15,556 nucleotides of DNA from Clostridiales bacterium (GTDB taxonomy: Bacteria > Bacillota > Clostridia > Christensenellales > Borkfalkiaceae). Below are positions 7,690-14,200 of the stretch, piece after piece; position 1 is the first letter of the stretch, and every line of letters begins with the position of its first letter. The translations under genes were made by a program, and so were the position numbers. The notes under the pieces are model-generated. The model had not been told where the DNA came from, searched no databases, and saw only the letters and a program-made list of their open reading frames with translations. The stretch is from NCBI GenBank assembly GCA_015069525.1, contig SVIK01000029.1, positions 1-15,556 of the forward strand, read 5' to 3'.

Positions 7690-9156
7690 ATGGAAAATTA
7701 CAGCGTGTACGAGGACATTGCAAACCGCACGGGCGGAGATATCTACATAGGCGTAGTGGGCCCCGTGCGTACGGGAAAATCTACCTTTATCAAACGTTTT
7801 ATGGAAAAGCTCGTCTTGCCGTTGGCTGAGGAAAAGGAACGGGCGGTGATGACGGACGAATTACCGCAGTCCGCTTCGGGACGTACGATTATGACGACGG
7901 AGCCCAAGTTCGTGCCGGCAAAAGCGGCGAAAATTAGCGTCGCAAAGGGCGCAGAAGCGTACGTTCGCCTTGTGGATTGCGTAGGCTTTGCCGTAGAGGG
8001 CGCGGGCGGATATGAGGAAGAGGGCGCGCCACGGTTGGTAAAAACGCCTTGGCAGGAAGAGGAAATGCCCTTTGAAAAGGCGGCGGAATTGGGCACGGAA
8101 AAGGTGATTAAAGAACACTCTACGATAGGTGTGCTCGTCACTACGGACGGGAGCATTACCGACATTGCAAGGAGTGCGTATTTGAAGGCGGAAGAGCGGG
8201 CGGTGAGCGAGCTAAAAGCGTTGCAAAAGCCCTTTTTGATATTGCTTAACTGCAAAGAACCGTCTACGCAGGGGGCTTTGAAACGGGAGCTTTTGGAAAA
8301 GTACGGCGTGCCCGTTTTGGCGGTGAACGTGGAAGAGATGACGGAAGAGGATATCCTCGAAATTATGCGTACGGCGTTATTCGAATTCCCCGTGTCTTGT
8401 ATCGACGTGAAAATCCCTGCGTGGCTACAATCCTTCCCCGAAGAAAACGAAACGGTGACGGCGTTGCTTGCACCGTTGAAAAAGATTGCTCCTAATCTTA
8501 AAAAGATGCGCGATTGCTTCGCTTTGGAAACGATTTTCGACGAGGAATCGGATTTTCTCAACGCTGAGGAGATTGTAATGGAGCTGGGCAAAGGCAGGGT
8601 GGAAATTGCTATCGGGGTGAAAGCTACGCTCTTTTATAAAGTGGTGAGCCGTGCTTGCGGAGAGGATATTGATAACGAATTGAAGTTAATGCAGTACGTT
8701 TGCGCACTTGCGCAGATGAAGGAACGTTGCGAGAAGGTGAGTGTGGCGCTTGCGGAGGCGGAAGAAAAGGGGTATGGCATCGTATATCCTACCACTTCCG
8801 ATTATCAGTTGAAAAAACCCGAGGTCGTGAAAAAGAACGCCTCTTACGGCATGAACTTCGGGGCGAGCGCAACGACCTATCATATCGTAAAAGTGAATAT
8901 TCGCGGTGCGGTTAGCCCGATTATCGGGACGAAAAAGCAGAGCGAGGATTTTGCGGAAGAAACGCTCCGTGCGTACGAGGCGGGTGAAGAGGTTTGGGAA
9001 ACGAATATCTTTGGGAAAACGTTGCGCTCCTTGGTGGAAGGAGAACTTTCGGGAAAGAGCAACGCTATGCCACCCGAATTAAGAAGAAAGATGCGACGCT
9101 TGATGACAAAGGCGGTAAACGAGGGCAAAAACAATTTAATTGGATTTTTGTTTTAA
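7690..9156 (+). CDS. spoIVA: Stage IV sporulation protein A, spore coat morphogenetic ATPase
   Basis: SpoIVA polymerises on the forespore surface using ATP hydrolysis and forms the basement layer on which the coat assembles and the cortex depends. The 488-residue length matches the family (about 490). The start MENYSVYEDIANRTGGDIYI is highly characteristic, followed by the P-loop GPVRTGKST (24-32, Lys30), the TIMTTEP segment with the sensor-type threonines 69-70, and DCVGF (Asp96, Walker B/switch region). The middle domain and a C-terminal end NEGKNNLIGFLF also fit. The ATG has GGGAGGT upstream. The gene sits alone after a terminator. In Bacillus it is sigma-E dependent; I could not find a convincing sigma-E pair in the 85 bases upstream, only AT-rich TATAGTAT at 7659-7666. 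Confidence 0.98.
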   Translation: MENYSVYEDIANRTGGDIYIGVVGPVRTGKSTFIKRFMEKLVLPLAEEKERAVMTDELPQSASGRTIMTTEPKFVPAKAAKISVAKGAEAYVRLVDCVGFAVEGAGGYEEEGAPRLVKTPWQEEEMPFEKAAELGTEKVIKEHSTIGVLVTTDGSITDIARSAYLKAEERAVSELKALQKPFLILLNCKEPSTQGALKRELLEKYGVPVLAVNVEEMTEEDILEIMRTALFEFPVSCIDVKIPAWLQSFPEENETVTALLAPLKKIAPNLKKMRDCFALETIFDEESDFLNAEEIVMELGKGRVEIAIGVKATLFYKVVSRACGEDIDNELKLMQYVCALAQMKERCEKVSVALAEAEEKGYGIVYPTTSDYQLKKPEVVKKNASYGMNFGASATTYHIVKVNIRGAVSPIIGTKKQSEDFAEETLRAYEAGEEVWETNIFGKTLRSLVEGELSGKSNAMPPELRRKMRRLMTKAVNEGKNNLIGFLF

Positions 9157-9158
9157 GC

Positions 9159-9189
9159 GCATAAAATACGAGGGCTAAGGACATACTTT
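9159..9189 (+). promoter_or_regulatory. Possible sporulation (sigma-E-like) promoter before the small gene
   Basis: GCATAAA (9159-9165) and CATACTTT (9182-9189) resemble the -35 (KMATATW) and -10 (CATACAHT) boxes of sigma-E, but the 16-base spacing is longer than usual and both boxes have mismatches. The position, right after spoIVA and 28 bases before the small gene, makes it worth noting. The small gene could equally be co-transcribed from the spoIVA promoter, because no terminator separates them. Confidence 0.25.
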
Positions 9190-9216
9190 TACAAAGCTTA
9201 TTTTGGAGGAGTTTGT

Positions 9217-9363
9217 ATGGGAAAGTCGTCTAAAAGCAAAAAAAACAAGGTGCCGAAGATTACGGAGGAAGAGTACGTAGATTACGTAAATTCGTTAAAA
9301 TCGGTGGGGCAGGTACGGGTTGAAGAGCAAAAAGAACCGACCGTGCCCTTAGAGAAAAAATAA
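9217..9363 (+). CDS. Small basic/acidic 48-residue protein downstream of spoIVA
   Basis: This 48-codon gene starts with ATG five bases after a near-perfect GGAGGAG site. It encodes a lysine-rich head (MGKSSKSKKNKVPK) followed by an acidic, possibly helical stretch (ITEEEYVDYVNSLKSVG) and a charged tail. There is no membrane segment, cysteine or known motif. I do not recognise it. Support for it being real is the ribosome binding site, the full reading frame filling the space, and an intrinsic terminator 13 bases after its stop. It lies 60 bases after spoIVA with no terminator between, so it may be made during sporulation. Other small proteins are known to act with SpoIVA in Bacillus (SpoVM, CmpA), but no sequence likeness to them is claimed. 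Confidence 0.7.
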   Translation: MGKSSKSKKNKVPKITEEEYVDYVNSLKSVGQVRVEEQKEPTVPLEKK

Positions 9364-9376
9364 AAAGTAAGAAAAA

Positions 9377-9405
9377 ACGCAGGCTTTTATCAGCCTGCGT
9401 TTTTA
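9377..9405 (+). terminator. Intrinsic terminator after the small gene (possibly bidirectional)
   Basis: ACGCAGGC (9377-9384) and GCCTGCGT (9393-9400) form a perfect 8-bp stem with an 8-base loop, followed by T and preceded by A runs, so it could work on either strand. It closes the spoIVA-small gene unit. Confidence 0.92.
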
Positions 9406-9475
9406 GTTGGTTGTATACAAAAAACGAGCGTGGGGCATACTCTATATAGGAAAAAACAAAAAAGGAGATAAGCCC

Positions 9476-10753
9476 ATGAATCCATTTGAAGAAAAACCGC
9501 AACCGATAGACAAAGCTTTGCAGGATTGGCAAGAAATGTATCCAAAAGCGTATAACAAGCGCGAAGTTGATCCGTATACCAAGACACGGATTATCCTGAT
9601 GAACGGCACGGAATACGAGGCGAATTGGTTTTCGCATCAGTTTGCTCGACATACGGATAACAACGATTTGCGTCGGGATTTGGCACTTGCTCGCGAGGTG
9701 GAAAAACAGCAACAGCAAAAATTGTTTTTATTAAAACCGCAAAACGAAAGCGCGTTAGAGCACACGATAGGGTATGAACAACTTGCCGTTGATTTGACGG
9801 CGGAGCTTGCGAAAAGAGAACGGGATTGCGACGTAAAAAAGGCGCTCGATTTTGCGTTGCTGGAAGATTTCGACCATTTGTATAGGTATGCCGATTTGCT
9901 GGAAATGGAGCAGGGGATTTATGCCGAGTGGCTGGTGGGAAGATATACGGAAATTATGCCTGGCAGACCGACGATTTCCCATCACCGTTATCCTATGGAT
10001 AACGTACGCTATAATATTAACGCGAAAAACGCCGATACGCAAACGGTACTTTCTACCATGATTATTACGGCGGCGGAACAACAAACGATGAATTATTATA
10101 TGAATATCAGCGCGTTTGCTTGCTCCGATTTGGGTAGACGGTTGTATGAAGAAATCGCACTTGTGGAAGAGGAGCACGTCACGCAGTACGAATCGCTTAT
10201 GGACTCTAACGCGACGTGGTTGGAAATGCTGTTGTGGCATGAATATGCAGAGTGTTATCTTTATTGGTCGTGTTATATGACGGAAACGGACGCGCGGATA
10301 AAGAAGCTGTGGGGGCAGAATTTTGAATTCGAGATTTCACATTTGCATAAGGCGGTAGAATTGCTTAAAAAATACGAGAAGAAGGATTGGCAAGAGGTGA
10401 TTAAAGACCCTGTTTTTCCCAAGCCTTTGTCCTTGCATGAAAATATCGATTACGTGCGGAAGATTTTAGGGGAAACGGTGCAATTTACTTCCGTAAAAGA
10501 GGAGTATAAAAAGATAAAAGATTTGCCCAAAGACGCCGATTTCTTCCGTTTCCAAAAGATAACCAATCCGCAAACGGATATAGTACCCTCGCATTGTGTT
10601 ATCGAGCAATATATTTGTCGACACGGGGCGGATTACCGTTATCAGGTTGCGCCCTCGCCCGTAGAGGAATTGCGCAATCGACGTGAAGACAATACCTGCG
10701 TAGGAAGAAAAGCCGATGCGGCGGATTCTACTGATTTTTTCTGTAATGAATAA
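9476..10753 (+). CDS. Ferritin-like di-metal protein with C-terminal extension
   Basis: This 425-residue protein, probably cytoplasmic, has the residue pattern of a four-helix di-iron bundle: Glu101 in GYEQLA (helix A), Asp131-x-x-His134 in LEDFDHLYRY (helix B), Glu201 in AAEQQTM (helix C), and Glu231-x-x-His234 in LVEEEHVTQY (helix D). Helix B has Asp where ferritin-like proteins usually have Glu. Further helices contain HEYAE (255-259) and a third Glu286-x-x-His289. Residues 1-90 and 330-425 are extensions without a motif I know; the tail has several cysteines (374, 381, 408, 423). Ferritin-like folds store iron or carry out oxidase and peroxide chemistry; which applies here is unknown. The ATG at 9476 follows AAAGGAGATAAGCCC; a GTG 23 codons upstream lacks a site. 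It is monocistronic, with its own terminator. Confidence 0.72.
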   Translation: MNPFEEKPQPIDKALQDWQEMYPKAYNKREVDPYTKTRIILMNGTEYEANWFSHQFARHTDNNDLRRDLALAREVEKQQQQKLFLLKPQNESALEHTIGYEQLAVDLTAELAKRERDCDVKKALDFALLEDFDHLYRYADLLEMEQGIYAEWLVGRYTEIMPGRPTISHHRYPMDNVRYNINAKNADTQTVLSTMIITAAEQQTMNYYMNISAFACSDLGRRLYEEIALVEEEHVTQYESLMDSNATWLEMLLWHEYAECYLYWSCYMTETDARIKKLWGQNFEFEISHLHKAVELLKKYEKKDWQEVIKDPVFPKPLSLHENIDYVRKILGETVQFTSVKEEYKKIKDLPKDADFFRFQKITNPQTDIVPSHCVIEQYICRHGADYRYQVAPSPVEELRNRREDNTCVGRKADAADSTDFFCNE

Positions 10754-10757
10754 TACA

Positions 10758-10785
10758 AAGCGGTGCAAAAAAGCACCGCTTTTTT
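10758..10785 (+). terminator. Intrinsic terminator of the ferritin-like gene
   Basis: AAGCGGTGC (10758-10766) and GCACCGCTT (10773-10781) form a perfect 9-bp stem around AAAAAA and run into a T tract. It starts 4 bases after the stop codon. Confidence 0.94.
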
Positions 10786-10820
10786 ACCGCGTATTCGCGT
10801 GGAAAGTTTCTTATTTATGC

Positions 10821-10849
10821 TTGACAAGAAAAGGAGAAAGTGATAAAAT
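10821..10849 (+). promoter_or_regulatory. Strong sigma-A promoter of the tRNA-Arg locus
   Basis: TTGACA (10821-10826), a 17-base spacer and TAAAAT (10844-10849) lie 26 bases before the truncated tRNA copy. I see no second promoter before the intact tRNA at 11010, so both copies and the spacer are probably on one transcript starting near 10856. Confidence 0.85.
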
Positions 10850-10857
10850 GAGAATAG

Positions 10858-10930
10858 TTGCGAAAATAGAATAAGCTTCCGTAGTTAAATGGATATAACA
10901 AGCCCCTCCTAAGGGCTAATTATGAGTTCG
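10858..10930 (+). repeat. 73-bp direct repeat, copy 1 (leader plus tRNA 5' part)
   Basis: The 73 bases are identical to 10993-11065, 135 bases downstream. The unit contains 17 bases of leader and the first 56 bases of tRNA-Arg(CCT). Upstream of the exact match a further GAGAAT is shared (10850-10855 and 10984-10989) with one mismatch and one inserted base. Identity stops abruptly at the TTCG of the T-loop. Confidence 0.97.
10875..10930 (+). pseudogene. Truncated tRNA-Arg(CCT) copy
   Basis: Bases 1-57 (standard tRNA numbering) of tRNA-Arg(CCT) are present and identical to the intact gene: 5' acceptor strand, D-arm, anticodon arm with CCT, variable loop, 5' T-stem and TTCG. The 3' T-stem, 3' acceptor strand and CCA are missing and are replaced by the G+C-rich spacer. 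It cannot form a normal acceptor stem by itself. Its complete identity to the intact gene indicates a recent event or selection. Confidence 0.88.
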
Positions 10931-10992
10931 CGCGAGGAGCAACGCGACGAAGCTCTGAGCGGAGCGAAGATACTCGTCACGACGAGAATCGT
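10931..10992 (+). other. 62-base spacer joining the truncated and intact tRNA copies
   Basis: The spacer is G+C-rich, unlike the A+T-rich DNA around it, and contains related GAGC/GCGA pieces such as GCTCTGAGCGGAGCGAAG. Near its end GATACTCGTC (10969-10978) matches the tRNA's own GATTCTCGTC at nine of ten bases. CTCGTC-AC-GACGAG (10973-10986) is a perfect 6-bp palindrome. CGACGAGAATCG (10980-10991) is the exact reverse complement of tRNA bases 11064-11075. No open reading frame is supported. Confidence 0.75.
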
Positions 10993-11065
10993 TTGCGAAA
11001 ATAGAATAAGCTTCCGTAGTTAAATGGATATAACAAGCCCCTCCTAAGGGCTAATTATGAGTTCG
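10993..11065 (+). repeat. 73-bp direct repeat, copy 2 (inside the intact tRNA locus)
   Basis: This is the downstream partner of the repeat at 10858-10930. Here the tRNA sequence continues normally past TTCG into the T-loop, 3' T-stem and acceptor strand. Confidence 0.97.
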
Positions 11066-11084
11066 ATTCTCGTCGGGAGTACCA
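11010..11084 (+). tRNA. tRNA-Arg (anticodon CCT)
   Basis: The 75 bases fold as a standard cloverleaf: acceptor GCTTCCG with CGGGAGT (one G-T at the first pair and one T-G), D-arm with GG in the loop, anticodon stem AGCCC/GGGCT around CTCCTAA giving anticodon CCT (reads AGG), a four-base variable loop, T-stem ATGAG/CTCGT with TTCGATT loop, discriminator A and an encoded CCA. The terminator starts directly after CCA. Confidence 0.95.
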
Positions 11085-11123
11085 AAAGTGTGCAAATCAA
11101 GACCGATTTGCACACTTTTTTTT
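11085..11123 (+). terminator. Intrinsic terminator of the tRNA-Arg transcript
   Basis: AAAGTGTGCAAATC (11085-11098) and GATTTGCACACTTT (11105-11118) form a perfect 14-bp stem with a six-base loop, followed by T's to 11123. A second hairpin overlaps it: ACCGATTT (11102-11109) can pair with AAATCGGT (11130-11137), followed by TTTT, and could serve as a back-up terminator. Confidence 0.95.
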
Positions 11124-11136
11124 CGCAAAAAATCGG

Positions 11137-11155
11137 TTTTTAGTATAACTAAAAA
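11137..11155. repeat. Perfect 8-bp inverted repeat upstream of the surface-protein gene
   Basis: TTTTTAGT-ATA-ACTAAAAA spans 11137-11155. It may be part of a back-up terminator or a regulator-binding site; its A+T richness makes chance quite possible. Confidence 0.4.
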
Positions 11156-11190
11156 GTAAAAAAAAGATAAAAATTGGTTTTCTTCTGGTA

Positions 11191-11220
11191 TTGTAGATAA
11201 ATGTATTAAAATGGTAAAAT
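11191..11220 (+). promoter_or_regulatory. Candidate promoter of the surface-protein gene
   Basis: TTGTAG (11191-11196), an 18-base spacer and TAAAAT (11215-11220) are the best pair in the A+T-rich region upstream. The -35 box is weak. The leader would be about 45 bases. Confidence 0.4.
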
Positions 11221-11242
11221 AAATTGGACAATTTATATTGTA

Positions 11243-11257
11243 GCGTGCGTTGCACGC
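11243..11257 (+). promoter_or_regulatory. Short leader hairpin just before the ribosome binding site
   Basis: GCGTGC-GTT-GCACGC forms a perfect 6-bp G+C-rich stem three bases before AAGGAG (11261-11266). It is not followed by T's, so it is not a terminator; it might stabilise the mRNA 5' region or affect ribosome access. Confidence 0.55.
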
Positions 11258-11272
11258 GCAAAGGAGCGGAAA

Positions 11273-14200
11273 ATGAAAATTAAACGCAAGAAATTATGGT
11301 TGGGGGCATTGTCGACGTTGGCAGTGGCTACGCTTTCGGTTGCTACTATCGGTATCGGTAGCGTAAGCGCGGATGCGGAGGCGGTGGATTTTAGTAAAGA
11401 CGCTACCAAATGGCAAACGCTGACTAAAATGAACGTAGATGCGACCAAAGGTTTGGTTCCCACGGGTGCTACTTTTAGAGCGACAACGGTAGAAGTGGGC
11501 GGGAATTCGTCTGCGGAAATTACGACGGACTTTGCCGAAGGAACTGGCCATTGGGGCGCCATGGCATACTTTTTGAAATGGAACGAAGGGACGGATGCGG
11601 TAGATTGGCAGTTTACCACCGAAAATGCGCAATATCCTATTAGTGACACAAATAGTACGGCAGGTATGAACGTGACGAGTGCAAGCGGTGATTGGATAGC
11701 TGTCGTTGTAAATACGGCGTGGGCGCCCGTTGTGTATCAATGCGAAAACGGAACGATTTCGCGACTTGGCAATCTTGCGGAAAACGGTTCGGTTTGGGTT
11801 GACGGCAATGATTTTTGGTATATTTTTAATCAAAAATCGACGATAACGCTTTCATCAACAGATACGGCAACGGGTATGGATATTTCCATATCCTTTGATG
11901 CGGTGGACGTTGGGAAAAATGAAACCACGTTTACATATTCTTCCAAAAATAAAAATTTGCGTGGGGCAGGCGCTTTTTCGCTTGCTCAAGTTAATAGTAG
12001 TGCTACCTTTTCCACGGGCGCAAGCACTGCAAGTGTTTTGGTAGATGACGTTGCAAGCGAATTTGTTCCAGATGAAGGGGTAGTAGACTTTGCTACGAAT
12101 TCAACAAAGTGGAAAGCGTTAAATAAAATGAACGTAGATGCAAGCAAAGGGCTGGTTCCTGTGGCAAACGGAACAAGCGTTCCCTTTTCTGCGACAAGTA
12201 TAGAAGTGGGTGGCAATTCGTCTGCGGAAATTATGATGAATTTTGCCGAGGGTAAGCAACCTACAACTGGTGGAAACCACGGTGGCGCAATCGTCTATTT
12301 TATGAAATGGAACGAAGGAACGGATGCGGTGGATTGGCAGTTTGTCACCAGCAATGCGCAATATCCAATAAGTAGCAATTCATCTTATACCACAGCAGGT
12401 ATGAACGTGACGAGTGCGAGCGGTGACTGGGTGGCTGTTGTGGTGAATACTGCGTGGGCGCCCGTTGTGTATCAATGCGAGGGCGGGACGATTTCGCGCG
12501 TAGGCAATCTTGCTGAAAATGGTTCTGCTTGGGTAAACGGAAACGATTTTTGGGGGCTTTTCAATCAGACTACGAAAGTGAAGTTTTCCACGACGGATAC
12601 GCCTAACGGGGTGAATATCTCCGTTTCCTTTGATGCGATTGATATTGCGAGTGCGGAAACGACCCTTACAGCCTCTTTGACAAACGTGGGATTAAGAGGG
12701 AGCGGTTCGCTTTTGATATCGGGCGGATTGACTGGCGGTACGGCGACGTTTTCTACGGGTGCGAGTGCTCTTAGCGTTTTAGTAAAGGACGTTGAAAGCG
12801 ATTATGAAATGTTTGAAGAAAACAACATGCTTTTAGACGGGAGCTTCTCTTCGGGGGACGTGACGAAATATTGGAATAGCGGTTGGAAGGATTCGAACGC
12901 TGTTAATAGCATTGAAAACGGCATGTTGAAGATACACAATGCAACGGAAGCAAATCAATACGTGGCGCAAACGGTTAGCCTTACCAAAGAAGGTGCGTAT
13001 AAATTGAGCGCTGACGTTAAAATTGAGAATATTGCTAACGTGACTGGTCTTGGTGAAGGCGCTTGGGTTTCTGTGACCAAAAAGAATTCAAGCGATAAAA
13101 CGGTGACGATTGCTTCCGACGGCTATGAAGGAATGACGTCGGAACAAACACAATTGATAACGGGCTGGAATACGATTTCGTTTAGTTTTACCGCTACGGA
13201 AACGAAAGAGCACAAAATATGCTTTAACCTCTACGGCGCATCTGGTACGCTTTGGGTGGACAACGTCGTATTAGAAGATATAACGGACGTAGAAGAACCT
13301 AAACATTGGTCCACTACGGCAAGCTATCCTACCGATTTTTCGGACGGTTCGTTCACGCTTGTAGGCATTGGCGACCCGCAAAATTTTGCAAAGAGAGCGG
13401 ATGCGAGCGGTTCCTACTATATGGATTTGTATAAGTGGATTGCGGACAATAAAAATACGTATAATATGAAATACGTTGTGAACATTGGTGACACCGTCGA
13501 CCAATGCCCCGACGAAGGGGAATGGCAAATTGCAGCCGCGGCGCATAAGCAATTGCAAGACGTGGAGTTGAAATACGCGCTTACCATGGGTAATCACGAT
13601 TACGACGGCTACTGGAACTTGTTTAAGGGACTTCCCATGGACCGTACGGCGACGAGTTTTGCAAAGTATTTCCCGTATTCCACGTATGAAAGTTGGCTTG
13701 GCACGGAGAATTTTGGCGTGTTCGACGCTGGAAAAATGGAGAATTCTTGGCATAAATTTACCAACGGAAACGATAAGTATTTAATCGTGTCTTTGGAATA
13801 CGGTGTAAGAGAGGATACTATTACGAAGGCGAAAGCGTTAATCGACGCGAATCCTGATTATCACGTAATTATAACGCAACACGCATATTTGAACGGCGAC
13901 CTTTCGTATAACTGGAACGGGTATACCGATTTAGAGCACGACGGCGCGCTTTCTCCTGTACAAGTTTGGGAAAAGTTGATTAGCAAATGTCCCAATATAT
14001 TTATGGTGCTTGCGGGACATACGGTAAGCTACGGCGTAAGTACTTCCGTCGTATACGGCGATGCCGGCAACCCTATTATTCAAATGAAGATTGACGCGCA
14101 AGGTACGTTTAGCGATAAAGAAACTCTTATTGCGCTCTATAATATTAAAGGAACGAGCGTGCAAACGTACTACTATTCGGTATCGAGCGATAGATATTAC

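Noticed and set aside
7743..8591. Minus-strand open frame of 282 codons over spoIVA
   Set aside because: It is the antisense shadow of a highly conserved gene; composition is serine/threonine-rich as expected for an antisense frame.
10787..10803. CGCG-TATT-CGCG hairpin after the ferritin-like gene terminator
   Set aside because: It is a four-pair stem without conserved context, likely chance next to a strong terminator.
10875..11084. A tRNA interrupted by a group I intron
   Set aside because: Introns in tRNA-Arg(CCT) sit in the anticodon loop, whereas here the break is in the T-loop, the insert is too short, and the 5' half is duplicated instead of split.
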